Made by a program: the position numbers and the translations under genes
Part shown: piece after piece, positions 45,922 to 55,447 of the stretch
Numbering within the stretch: the first letter of the stretch is position 1
How the letters are laid out: every line of letters starts with the position of its first letter
The notes under the pieces: model-generated
Told to the model about the DNA's origin: nothing
Database searches by the model: none
Seen by the model: only the letters and a program-made list of their open reading frames with translations
From: Aeromicrobium sp. IC_218
Lineage (GTDB): Bacteria; Actinomycetota; Actinomycetes; Propionibacteriales; Nocardioidaceae
Assembly: GCF_004336805.1 (NCBI RefSeq)
Contig: NZ_SJXM01000008.1
Span: 1-64,000 of the forward strand
DNA: 64,000 bases
Reading direction: 5' to 3'

Positions 45922-47999
45922 TGGTGCTGGGCCACGACCACGTGCGGGTCGACGGACGGGACAAGGTCACCGGCGTCGCCCGCTACGGCGTCGAGAAGCG
46001 TCCCGACGACGCGCTGCACGCCTGGGCCGTCCGGGCCACGGTGGCCCGCGGACGCGTCACCGGGATCGACACCGAGGCCGCGCTCGCGACCCCGGGCGTC
46101 GTGGAGGTGCTGACCTGGCGCAACGCGCCCCGCCTCGAGGACGCCGACGACGACGAGCTGCAGGTGCTGCAGGACGACCACGTCGCCTACCGCGGCCAGG
46201 TCGTCGCGCTGGTCGTGGCCGAGACGCTGGAGGTGGCGCGCGAGGTCGCCTCGACCCTCGACGTCCGGTACGAGACCGAGCCGCACGACGTCGCCCTCGC
46301 GATCGACCACCCCGGGCTGTACGCGCCGGAGCAGGCCAACGCCGGCGCCGACACCGACAGCGCCCGGGGCGACGTCGAGGAGGGGCTCGCCTCGTCCTCG
46401 CACGTCGTGGAGGCGGTGTACGAGACCCCGGCGCTGTTCAACAACCCGATGGAGCCGCACGCCACCGTCGCGTGGTGGGAGGACGGCGCGCTGCGCATGG
46501 TCGACTCCACGCAGGGCACGACGCCCACCGCCCAGACCATGGCGACGCTGTTCGGCCTGGACGAGCCGCAGGTCCGTGTCACCGCGGAGCACGTGGGCGG
46601 CGGGTTCGGCTCCAAGGGCACGCCGAAGGCCAACCCGGTGCTGGCCGCGATGGCGGCGAAGGTCACCGGCCGGCCGGTGGCACTGGCCTGGACCCGGCAG
46701 ATGATGTTCGGCCTGGCCGGCTACCGCACCCCGACGATCTCGCGGGTCCGCCTCGGAGCCGACGCCGACGGCCGGCTGCAGGCGATCTCGCACGAGGCGT
46801 TCTCCCAGACGTCCCGGCTGGAGGAGTTCACCGAGCAGACCGCCGAGTACGTCCGGCACATGTACGACTCGCGCACGGCGCTGACGACCCACCGGGTCAC
46901 GCAGCTGGACGTGCACACGCCGAGCTGGATGCGCGCCCCGGGGGAGTGCCCGGGTGCGTACGCGATCGAGTCGGCCCTGGACGAGCTCGCGCACACCGCC
47001 GGGATCGACCCGGTCGAGCTGCGCCGGCGCAACGAGCCCGAGGTCGACCCCGAGACCGGCGCGCCGTACTCGAGCCGCCAGCTGATGGCGTGCCACGACC
47101 GGGCCGCCGAGCTGTTCGGCTGGGCCGGCCGCGACCCGCGACCCGGCGTGCGCCGCGACGGCCACTGGCTGGTCGGCACCGGCGTGGCGTCCAGCTCGTA
47201 CCCGGCGATGGCCGCCCCCTCCGGGGCCCGCGCGACGGCGCTGCCCGACGGCACCTTCCGGGTCGGCGTCAACGCCACCGACATCGGCACCGGCGCCCGC
47301 ACCGTCATGCTGCAGGCCGCTGCCGAGGAGCTGAAGGTGGAGCCCGAGCAGGTCGACCTGCACATCGCCGACAGCGACCTGCCGCACGGCGCGGTGGCCG
47401 GCGGCTCGTCCGGCTCGGCGTCCTGGGGCTGGGCCGTGGCCAAGGCGTGCCGCGCGCTGCGCTCGCGGATGGCGACCGAGCGCGTCCCCGACGAGGGGCT
47501 CGAGGTCGTCGTCGACACCGCCGAGGACCTGAAGGGCCGCGCGTCGCTGGCCCGGTTCGCGTACGGCGCGCAGATGGTCGAGGCGCGGGTCGACGTCCGC
47601 ACCGGCGAGGTCGTCGTGCCCCGCTGGGTCGGGGTGTTCGCCGCCGGCCGCATCCTCAACCCGCGCACCGCCCGCTCGCAGCTCCTGGGCGGCATGACGA
47701 TGGGCCTGTCGATGGCGCTGCACGAGGAGGGGCTGCTCGACGAGCGCTTCGGCGGCTGGGCCAACCACGACCTCGCGACCTACCACGTGGCGGCCAACGC
47801 CGACGTCGGCGACCTCACGATCGAGTGGCTGCCCGAGGACGACGGCGAGCTCGGCCCGCTGCGCTCCAAGGGCATCGGCGAGATCGGCATCGTCGGTGCC
47901 GCCGCCGCGGTGGCCAACGCGGTGTGGCACGCCACCGGCGTGCGGGTGCGCAGCCTGCCGATCCAGCCCGACAAGCTGCTGGACCGGCTGCCGGGCTGA
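45918..47999 (+). CDS. molybdenum hydroxylase, molybdopterin-binding large subunit
   Basis: A 693-residue catalytic subunit. Cofactor segments are VTAEHVGGGFGSKGTPKANP, the RAPGECPGAYAIESALDELA block, GVNATDIGTGARTVMLQAAA, GGSSGSASWGWAVA and the catalytic-Glu region LRSKGIGEIGIVGAAAAVAN near the C-terminus. With the two upstream subunits it forms an aldehyde-oxidase/xanthine-dehydrogenase-type enzyme; the PaoC-like relation suggests aldehydes. No maturation gene (XdhC type) adjoins. It converges with the phosphatase gene, 3 nt apart. Confidence 0.94.
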   Translation: MMVLGHDHVRVDGRDKVTGVARYGVEKRPDDALHAWAVRATVARGRVTGIDTEAALATPGVVEVLTWRNAPRLEDADDDELQVLQDDHVAYRGQVVALVVAETLEVAREVASTLDVRYETEPHDVALAIDHPGLYAPEQANAGADTDSARGDVEEGLASSSHVVEAVYETPALFNNPMEPHATVAWWEDGALRMVDSTQGTTPTAQTMATLFGLDEPQVRVTAEHVGGGFGSKGTPKANPVLAAMAAKVTGRPVALAWTRQMMFGLAGYRTPTISRVRLGADADGRLQAISHEAFSQTSRLEEFTEQTAEYVRHMYDSRTALTTHRVTQLDVHTPSWMRAPGECPGAYAIESALDELAHTAGIDPVELRRRNEPEVDPETGAPYSSRQLMACHDRAAELFGWAGRDPRPGVRRDGHWLVGTGVASSSYPAMAAPSGARATALPDGTFRVGVNATDIGTGARTVMLQAAAEELKVEPEQVDLHIADSDLPHGAVAGGSSGSASWGWAVAKACRALRSRMATERVPDEGLEVVVDTAEDLKGRASLARFAYGAQMVEARVDVRTGEVVVPRWVGVFAAGRILNPRTARSQLLGGMTMGLSMALHEEGLLDERFGGWANHDLATYHVAANADVGDLTIEWLPEDDGELGPLRSKGIGEIGIVGAAAAVANAVWHATGVRVRSLPIQPDKLLDRLPG

Positions 48000-48002
48000 G
48001 CC

Positions 48003-50132
48003 TCAGACGCCCGTGTGGCGGACGACCATGAGCGCGACGTCGTCGTCGTTGGCGCTGGGTATCAGCTCGGTCAGCAGCAGGTTCGCCAGGGCGTCGACCG
48101 ACAGGTGCTGGTGCTCGCCCAGCACCTGGGCCAGCAGGGCGATGCCCTCGTCGATGTCCTGGCCGCGGCGCTCGACGAGCCCGTCGGTGTACATGACCAG
48201 CGTGCTGCCCGGCGCGACCGGCGTCGTGTGCTCGGTGCGGCGGGTGTCGGCGTCGATGCCCAGCAGGACGTCCGGATGGGCCTCCCCGAGCACGTCCACC
48301 TGGCCGTCGGACGTGACCACGAGCGGTGGCGGGTGCCCGGCGTTCGACCAGCGCAGCAGCAGGTCGCCGTCCTCGGCGTCCTCGAGCCGGGCCACGACCA
48401 CCGTCGCCGTCGTGGTGAGGCCGAGCTTCTGCATGACCCGGTCGGTGCGGCGCAGGACGTCGGCCGGACCGTCGACGCCGTCGGCGCCCATGGCGCGCAC
48501 GAGGGTGCGCACCTTGCCCATCGCCGCGGCGGCCTGGATGTCGTGGCCGACCACGTCGCCGATGACCAGCGTCAGCGTGTCGTCGTCCTGGCGGAAGCCG
48601 TCGTACCAGTCGCCGCCGACCTGCGCGACGCGCGCGGCCGGCACGTACCGCACCGCGACGTCGAGCGCGTCGGCCCGGGGCGGGGCCGTGAGCAGCGAGC
48701 GCTGCAGCTCCTCGGCCAGGCCGCGCTGCTCGCGGTAGAGGCGCGAGTTCTCCAGCGCGACCGCGGCGTGGGCCGCGATCTCCTCGGCGATCTGCAGCGC
48801 CGACCCCTGCAGCGGCTCGCGTCCGGGGCCGTTGGCAAGGGTGAGCATGCCGACGACGCGGTCGCGGGCCACGAGCGGCAGGAAGGCCATCGAGTCCGCG
48901 CCGAGCGTGTCGAGCAGGTCGTGCGCCTCGCCGGGAGCGAGGTGGCGCTGCACGTGCTCGGTCGCGTCGGCCGGGATGAGCTGGCTCTGCTCGAGCAGGT
49001 AGGCGCGGGCCAGCGGCGAACGCTCGTCCAGGGCCGGGATGCGCAGCGCGGCGTAGCGCTGCAGCCGCTCGCGCACCTGCGGGTCGTGGTGCCAGGTGCC
49101 GACGTCACGCAGGTGGCGCCGCCACCCGCGGTGGTCGGACGGCACGTCGTCCACGACGGTGACGATCGACCAGTCGGCGAGCACCGGGACGGTCAGCCGG
49201 GCCAGCAGCGCCACGGCCTCCTCGCCGTCCAGGGTGCCGTTGAGCGCGGCGGTGACGTCGGCCAGGAGCTCGGCGCGGCGGGCTGCCTCCAGCACGTCCG
49301 CCTCGGCCCGGCGGCGCGTGGTCACGTCCAGGAAGTAGACGGCGAGCGTGCCGGGCGAGGGGCTGGCGCGGACGTCGTACCAGGCGTCCAGCGGTGCGGG
49401 GTAGTACGCGTCGAAGCTGACCGGCTCGCCGGTCTCGACCGCTCGGCGGTAGTGCTGCTCGAACGGCGAGTCGACGGCGGCGGGGAACAGGTCCCAGACG
49501 ACCCCGCCCAGCAGCTCCTCGCGGCGGCGGCCCAGCACCCGTTCGGCCTCGAGGTTGACGTAGGTGAAGCGCCACTCGTCGTCCAGCGAGAAGAACGCGG
49601 TCGGCAGCGTCTCGAGCATCCGGCTGAGCTGGGCGCGCTCCTGCTGGCGCTCGGTGAAGTCCAGCGCCGCGCCGAGGAAGTGCGCCGGGCTGCCGTCCGG
49701 GCTGAGCGCGACCTGCCCGCGGGCGGAGATCCAGCGGACGCCCCGCCCGGGCACGTCGACGCGGTACTCGGCCTCGAACGGGGCGAGCGTCTCGACCGCC
49801 ACCTCGACCGCGCGGGCCAGGTGGTCGCGGTCCTCGGGGTGGACGAGGGCGTAGAACGCCTCGATGGTCGCCTCCGCGACGTCGCCGAAGCGGAAGATCT
49901 CGCGCAGCGTGTCGTCCCAGGTGAGGCGGCCGGTGGCCAGCTCCCAGTCGAAGGTGCCGATGCCGGCCGACTCCACCGCCATCCGGTCGACCCGGCGGCG
50001 GACGTCGGCGGGGGAGCCCACCACCGCACTGTCGTCGACCACCTGCCACCTGCTTCCCAGGGGATGAGGACGGGCAACGGCCCGTGCGCGCTCATTGTGT
50101 CCTACCGTCCGCCTGACGGTCACCCAGGCCAT
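48003..50132 (-). CDS. PAS-PAS-GAF SpoIIE/PP2C-type phosphatase
   Basis: A protein of up to 709 residues. Two PAS domains (about 55-170, TFDWELATGRLTWDDTLREI; and 175-285, FSLDDEWRFTYVNLEAERVL), a GAF domain (about 290-465) and a C-terminal SpoIIE phosphatase (about 480-709) with metal Asp residues in GGDWYDGF, VIGDVVGHD, MYTDGLVERR and NDDDVALMVVRH. It should dephosphorylate an anti-anti-sigma factor in response to redox or small-molecule input, in a partner-switching circuit. No partner genes adjoin. The first about 30 residues may not be translated: GTG at 50042 is an alternative start. Confidence 0.9.
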   Translation of the reverse strand: MAWVTVRRTVGHNERARAVARPHPLGSRWQVVDDSAVVGSPADVRRRVDRMAVESAGIGTFDWELATGRLTWDDTLREIFRFGDVAEATIEAFYALVHPEDRDHLARAVEVAVETLAPFEAEYRVDVPGRGVRWISARGQVALSPDGSPAHFLGAALDFTERQQERAQLSRMLETLPTAFFSLDDEWRFTYVNLEAERVLGRRREELLGGVVWDLFPAAVDSPFEQHYRRAVETGEPVSFDAYYPAPLDAWYDVRASPSPGTLAVYFLDVTTRRRAEADVLEAARRAELLADVTAALNGTLDGEEAVALLARLTVPVLADWSIVTVVDDVPSDHRGWRRHLRDVGTWHHDPQVRERLQRYAALRIPALDERSPLARAYLLEQSQLIPADATEHVQRHLAPGEAHDLLDTLGADSMAFLPLVARDRVVGMLTLANGPGREPLQGSALQIAEEIAAHAAVALENSRLYREQRGLAEELQRSLLTAPPRADALDVAVRYVPAARVAQVGGDWYDGFRQDDDTLTLVIGDVVGHDIQAAAAMGKVRTLVRAMGADGVDGPADVLRRTDRVMQKLGLTTTATVVVARLEDAEDGDLLLRWSNAGHPPPLVVTSDGQVDVLGEAHPDVLLGIDADTRRTEHTTPVAPGSTLVMYTDGLVERRGQDIDEGIALLAQVLGEHQHLSVDALANLLLTELIPSANDDDVALMVVRHTGV

Positions 50133-50148
50133 GTGACACCGTCGATGT

Positions 50149-50154
50149 CATGAT
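50149..50154 (+). promoter_or_regulatory. -10 hexamer of the GMC oxidoreductase gene (leaderless)
   Basis: CATGAT, 6 nt before the ATG at 50161, within the 28-bp gap to the divergent phosphatase gene. Confidence 0.35.
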
Positions 50155-50160
50155 GGACGC

Positions 50161-51861
50161 ATGAGCGGCACGCACAGCTTCGACCACGACGTGGTCGTCA
50201 TCGGTTCGGGATTCGGCGGCAGCGTCGCGGCGCTGCGCCTGGTCGAGAAGGGGTACTCGGTGGCGGTCCTGGAGGCCGGCCGCCGGTTCCGCGACGAGGA
50301 CTTCGCGAAGAGCTCGTGGAGCCTGCGCGACTTCCTGTGGGCGCCGGCCGTCGGCTGCTTCGGCATCCAGCGCATCGACCGGCTCCGCGACGTCCTCATC
50401 CTGTCCGGCGCCGGGGTGGGCGGCGGCTCGCTGGTCTACGCGAACACGCTCTACGAGCCGCTGGACGCCTTCTACCGCGACCCGGCCTGGGGCCACATCA
50501 CCGATTGGCGCGAGGAGCTGGCCCCGTACTACGACCAGGCCAAGCGGATGCTCGGCGTCTCGGTCTACCCGCGCACGTCCCCGGCCGACGTCGTGATGCA
50601 GAAGGTCGCGCAGGACATGGGCGTGGCCGACAGCTTCCACTTCGCGCCGGTCGGCGTGACGTTCGGCGACCCCGGCACGTCCGTGGACGACCCCTACTTC
50701 GGTGGCGTCGGGCCGCAGCGCAACGCCTGCCTGCACTGCGGCGAGTGCATGACCGGCTGCCGGCACAACGCCAAGAACACGCTGGTGAAGAACTACCTGT
50801 TCCTGGCCGAGCAGGCCGGCGCCCAGGTGCACGCCATGACCACGGTGACGTCGGTGACCCCGCTGGCCGGCGGCGGCTACGAGATCGTCACCAAGCGCAC
50901 CGGACGTCCGTGGGCGGGGGAGCGGCGGATCACCGCCGAGCAGGTCGTCCTGGCCGCGTCCAGCCTCGGCACCCAGCGCCTGCTGCACCGGATGAAGGAC
51001 GACGGCCGGCTGCCGCACGTGTCGCCGCGCCTGGGCATGCTGACCCGCACCAACTCCGAGGCGCTGCTCGGGGCGATCGCCCACGAGGCCGACGTCGACT
51101 ACACCGAGGGCGTCGCGATCACGTCGTCCATCCACCCCGACGCGCACACGCACGTCGAGCCGGTGCGGTACGGCCGCGGCTCGAACGCGATGTCGCTGCT
51201 GCAGACCGTCCTGACCGACGGCAGCGGCCCGGTCGCGCGGTGGCGGGTGTGGCTGCGCGAGCTGTGGAGCCAGCGGCGCAACATCCGGCGGCTGTACGAC
51301 TTCAAGCACTGGAGCGAGCGCACGATCATCGCGCTGGTCATGCAGACGCACGACAACTCGATCACCACGTACACGAAGCGGGGGCTCCTGGGCCGGCGGC
51401 GGCTGACGTCCAAGCAGGGCCACGGCGCGCCGAACCCGTCGTTCATCGCCGAGGGGCACGAGGCCGTGCAGCGGATGGCGCACCACATGGGCGGCACCGC
51501 GGGCGGCACGATCGGCGAGCCGTTCGACGTCCCGATGACCGCGCACTTCATGGGTGGCTGCACGATCGGCGACTCGCCCGAGACCGGTGTCGTCGACCCG
51601 TACCAGCGGCTCTACGGCCACCCCGGCCTGCACGTCGTGGACGGCTCGACGGTCACCGCGAACCTGGGGGTGAACCCGTCGCTGACCATCACCGCCCAGG
51701 CCGAGCGGGCCCTGGCCCTGTGGCCCAACCGCGGCGAGCCCGACACCCGCCCCCCGCTCGGGGAGCCGTACCGCCGCGTGGCGCCCGTGACCCCGAAGAA
51801 CCCCGTCGTCCCCGTGGACGCGCCCGCCGCCCTGAGGCTCCCCATCGTCGACGTGTCGTAG
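50161..51861 (+). CDS. GMC oxidoreductase, cholesterol-oxidase-like (ChoD type)
   Basis: A 566-residue flavoprotein. The FAD dinucleotide fold is VVVIGSGFGGSVAALRLVEK; LILSGAGVGGGSLVYANTL is the second FAD contact; the cysteine-rich NACLHCGECMTGCRHNAKNT is typical of the ChoD-like group, and the C-terminal active-site part is GCTIGDSPETGVVDPYQRLY then VVDGSTVTANLGVNPSLTIT. Mycobacterial choD lies beside guaB3/guaB2, the same neighbourhood as here. Despite the name, such proteins may not oxidise cholesterol. A 36-bp palindrome, the left end of the repeat-bounded unit, begins 10 nt after its stop. Confidence 0.9.
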   Translation: MSGTHSFDHDVVVIGSGFGGSVAALRLVEKGYSVAVLEAGRRFRDEDFAKSSWSLRDFLWAPAVGCFGIQRIDRLRDVLILSGAGVGGGSLVYANTLYEPLDAFYRDPAWGHITDWREELAPYYDQAKRMLGVSVYPRTSPADVVMQKVAQDMGVADSFHFAPVGVTFGDPGTSVDDPYFGGVGPQRNACLHCGECMTGCRHNAKNTLVKNYLFLAEQAGAQVHAMTTVTSVTPLAGGGYEIVTKRTGRPWAGERRITAEQVVLAASSLGTQRLLHRMKDDGRLPHVSPRLGMLTRTNSEALLGAIAHEADVDYTEGVAITSSIHPDAHTHVEPVRYGRGSNAMSLLQTVLTDGSGPVARWRVWLRELWSQRRNIRRLYDFKHWSERTIIALVMQTHDNSITTYTKRGLLGRRRLTSKQGHGAPNPSFIAEGHEAVQRMAHHMGGTAGGTIGEPFDVPMTAHFMGGCTIGDSPETGVVDPYQRLYGHPGLHVVDGSTVTANLGVNPSLTITAQAERALALWPNRGEPDTRPPLGEPYRRVAPVTPKNPVVPVDAPAALRLPIVDVS

Positions 51862-51870
51862 GGGGTTGGG

Positions 51871-51906
51871 TCGTCGGTTTACCTGGTAGACCAGGTAAAC
51901 CGACGA
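51871..51906. repeat. 36-bp palindrome at the left end of the repeat-bounded unit
   Basis: Perfect 17-bp arms (left arm TCGTCGGTTTACCTGGT) around 2 nt. Its inner 32 bp recur at 53054-53085 with one difference. It lies directly after the oxidoreductase stop, so it may also serve as that gene's terminator. Confidence 0.9.
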
Positions 51907-51947
51907 ACGCCAGGAAAACTTGCCTGGTACCTGTCGGCTTACCTGGC
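51873..51947. repeat. left terminal inverted repeat (TIR-L), 75 bp
   Basis: Reading inward, this 75-bp segment aligns without gaps to the reverse complement of 53011-53085 with about 12 mismatches by eye: 31 of 32 in the outer palindrome and 32 of 43 inside. Weak similarity (GGGTTG) continues outward by about 10 bp. Its inner edge is 2 nt from the stop codon of the enclosed gene. Confidence 0.85.
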
Positions 51948-51949
51948 TT

Positions 51950-52924
51950 CTACGCCGGAGTGGAGTACCAGCGTCGCGAGCGCTCCAGCCCGTGCCGGAT
52001 GCGTGCCGCCGTCCGAGCACGGACGTCCGGATCGAGGTCGTGCCAGGTCCATCGCGTCATGCCCAGCCCGGTCTCCCTGATCCGGTCCTCGCGGGCCTTC
52101 TCGGCCACGAGCATCGCGACCGGGTCGGAAGACCACGGGTTCTGGCGGCCGTACTTCACGAGGCCGTCGAACTCTCCGACGTGGCGCCATTCGAGCCAGC
52201 CCGCGTCCACGATGCCGGCCAGCCCGTCGGCGTCGTGGATCGGGACCTGACAGACGGGTCGAGGCAGTCCTTGCTCCCAGCAGAGGAACAGGCTGCGCGC
52301 CTCACCCGCGCTGTGACACCCGGCGTCCGACAGGCTCAGACCGAGGCGCGCGCCGCGAATGCCGCGGAGCTGGCCGTGCCGCCGAGCGCGAGCAGCGAGG
52401 TCGTCATCGGTCGTCGACCCGTGGTGCAACGCGCTCGACGCGACGACCATGGCTCCCTCGACGCCGGCGAGACAGGCCGTCTCGACCACAGCCCGGGACA
52501 CCGGCACGACAGGGACACCACCGACCAGCACGACCTCACCGTCGTCGAGCGGTCCCGCGTGCTGGACCACGCCAGCCTCGATGCGACCGGAACGTCGTCC
52601 CCGGGACGTCACGTGGACGCGTCCGAGGTCCACGCCGTGCAGGTCGAGCCCGTGGACGGCTGCGGCTGAGGAATGGGACAGCACGAACCCTTCTCCCAGC
52701 CGGTGCAACGTCGCGCGCGACACGATCAGGAGCCGCCCGGTGGCTGACGCCGATCGCCACACCTGGGCGGGTACATACGTGCCGTGACGGGGACGCACAA
52801 GCAGGCCATGACGGATGCCAGCGCGCAGCGACGAGTCGAGCCAGCCGAGAGCGAGCGCTTGTCGCCTCAGGACGTAGCCACCCTGGCGCGCAGCGAGTGC
52901 GAGAAGGTCCTCCATGCGCTGCAC
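51950..52924 (-). CDS. AbiEi-like wHTH protein with C-terminal endonuclease-like domain
   Basis: A 324-residue protein. Residues 1-55 (MEDLLALAARQGGYVLRRQA, GIRHGLLVRPRHGTYVP) match the AbiEi-antitoxin-type winged helix. The centre (LSHSSAAAVHGLDLHGVDLG, HVTSRGRRSGRIEAGVVQHA) is shared with actinobacterial AbiEi-like proteins. The C-terminus (about 225-324), with GEFDGLVKYGR, EKAREDRIRETGLGMTRWTW and HDLD, resembles Vsr/DUF559-type PD-(D/E)XK nucleases. No AbiEii toxin partner adjoins, so it is solitary. ATG at 52924; another at 52915. By eye its third codon positions look less GC-biased than its neighbours'. Possible roles are defence, toxin-antitoxin or mobility; none is demonstrated. Confidence 0.8.
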   Translation of the reverse strand: MQRMEDLLALAARQGGYVLRRQALALGWLDSSLRAGIRHGLLVRPRHGTYVPAQVWRSASATGRLLIVSRATLHRLGEGFVLSHSSAAAVHGLDLHGVDLGRVHVTSRGRRSGRIEAGVVQHAGPLDDGEVVLVGGVPVVPVSRAVVETACLAGVEGAMVVASSALHHGSTTDDDLAARARRHGQLRGIRGARLGLSLSDAGCHSAGEARSLFLCWEQGLPRPVCQVPIHDADGLAGIVDAGWLEWRHVGEFDGLVKYGRQNPWSSDPVAMLVAEKAREDRIRETGLGMTRWTWHDLDPDVRARTAARIRHGLERSRRWYSTPA

Positions 52925-53010
52925 GGTGGCATCTCGCCCGAGGGCAACGGCGGAGCGTGCGGCGTCCTGTGGGCGGGAGGTAGAAACGACTCGGCTGGGG
53001 ATGGACGTCC

Positions 53011-53085
53011 GCCAGCAAAGCCGTCAGGAACCAGGAACGTTTGCCGGGCTTCTGTCGGTTTACCTGGTCAACCAGGTAAACCGAC
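53011..53085. repeat. right terminal inverted repeat (TIR-R), 75 bp
   Basis: Mirror copy of 51873-51947. Its outer 32 bp (53054-53085) are a palindrome with 15-bp arms GTCGGTTTACCTGGT and complement around 2 nt. It begins 86 bp upstream of the enclosed gene's start codon, so that gene's promoter lies between gene and TIR-R. Confidence 0.85.
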
Positions 53086-53284
53086 CACCTCAACCCACCC
53101 CTCACCACGCAGCAGAGCCCGGCCGGGAGGGAGGTCTCGGACCGGGCTCTGCAGGGCATCCGGGCTGAGCCGGGTGCCTGATCCAACGGGAGGGAGAGGT
53201 TGTCAGATCACCCCGTCCAACGACCGGCCTCGCGGCGCGGTTACGGCCGCCGACCGAGAAGTTCGGCCCCGATAGACTGCCCCG
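53086..53284 (+). other. guaA upstream region with an isolated hairpin
   Basis: Non-coding. A perfect 11-bp stem GCAGAGCCCGG (53112-53122) pairs with 53142-53152 around a 19-nt loop. It looks like a terminator but no plus-strand gene ends nearby except the oxidoreductase 1.25 kb away, so it may be the original oxidoreductase terminator displaced by the inserted unit. The whole 360-bp gap from 52925 holds only TIR-R, this hairpin and the guaA -10. Confidence 0.5.
53273..53278 (+). promoter_or_regulatory. -10 hexamer of guaA (leaderless)
   Basis: TAGACT, identical to the guaB hexamer and also 6 nt before the start codon (GTG at 53285). Both GMP-branch genes thus share the same start architecture. 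Confidence 0.5.
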
Positions 53285-54850
<1,566 letters not shown>

Positions 54851-54857
54851 GCGCGGC

Positions 54858-55427
54858 CTAGGCGTCCTCGGGCGCCGGGTCGCCGTAGGTCGCGAGGGCC
54901 TCGACGTAGCGGCTCCCGACGTCGATCCGCGTGACCTCCCCGTAGCCGAACACGCGCACCTCGGGGTGCTCCCACGCGCCCTCGGAATCGATGAACCGGA
55001 GCTCGAGTTCGTCCTCGCCGAGTGCGAAGACGTGCCCGACCATCATCGGAGCGTCCTTCTCGTGCTCGAGGTGGAACGCGATCATCGGGCTGGTCGCGCT
55101 CGCGATCTCCAGGACGTCGCGCGTCCGCGCGTCCTGAGGCAGGGCAACGTGCCGCGGCTGGTGGCCGACGCCGGCGAGGACACGCTGGACGTATCGCCAG
55201 CGTCCGTCCTTGCGCACCCGTGTCACGTGCTTCGGCCGGACGAACACGATGCCGTCCGGGAACAGCCCGTCGTCGAGGCACTCGACGGCGACCCACCGGC
55301 GGGTGACGGCCAGGACGATGCCGTCGACGTTCCCGTCGTGGACGCGGTCGCGCTCGAGGCGGACGGGACGTCCGCGCCGCTGGGCACGTTCGAGGCGGTC
55401 CAGGACCCGGCGACGCGTCTTCTTCAT
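54858..55427 (-). CDS. protein of unknown function
   Basis: A 189-residue soluble protein, Arg-rich at the N-terminus (MKKTRRRVLDRLERAQRRGR) and mostly beta-rich afterwards, with two repeated small-barrel-like parts: VDGIVLAVTRRWVAVECLDD / IVFVRPKHVTRVRKDGRWRY and MMVGHVFALGEDELELRFID / VRVFGYGEVTRIDVGSRYVE. The repeat of a regulatory-strand pattern suggests two SH3/Sm-like barrels. I recognise no family. CAGACT lies 7 nt before the ATG, supporting expression. Confidence 0.75.
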   Translation of the reverse strand: MKKTRRRVLDRLERAQRRGRPVRLERDRVHDGNVDGIVLAVTRRWVAVECLDDGLFPDGIVFVRPKHVTRVRKDGRWRYVQRVLAGVGHQPRHVALPQDARTRDVLEIASATSPMIAFHLEHEKDAPMMVGHVFALGEDELELRFIDSEGAWEHPEVRVFGYGEVTRIDVGSRYVEALATYGDPAPEDA

Positions 55428-55447
55428 GCGCGCCAGTCTGGCAGCGG

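Larger units (their letters stand above)
51873..53085. mobile_element. 1.2-kb TIR-bounded unit carrying one AbiEi/endonuclease-like gene
   Basis: Two 75-bp inverted repeats enclose a single gene on the minus strand. No transposase or recombinase is present, and no target-site duplication was found by eye. It separates the cholesterol-oxidase-like gene from guaA. The form suggests a non-autonomous or unusual mobile cassette; mobility is inferred, not shown. Confidence 0.6.

Noticed and set aside
51873-53085. Classical insertion sequence
   Set aside because: The TIRs suit an IS, but the enclosed protein has no transposase motif (no DDE or HUH pattern) and no target-site duplication was found, so it is not called an IS.
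52784-53275. Plus-strand open frames crossing the right TIR
   Set aside because: They run antisense to the AbiEi-like N-terminus and then through the palindrome; no recognisable domain and no convincing start.
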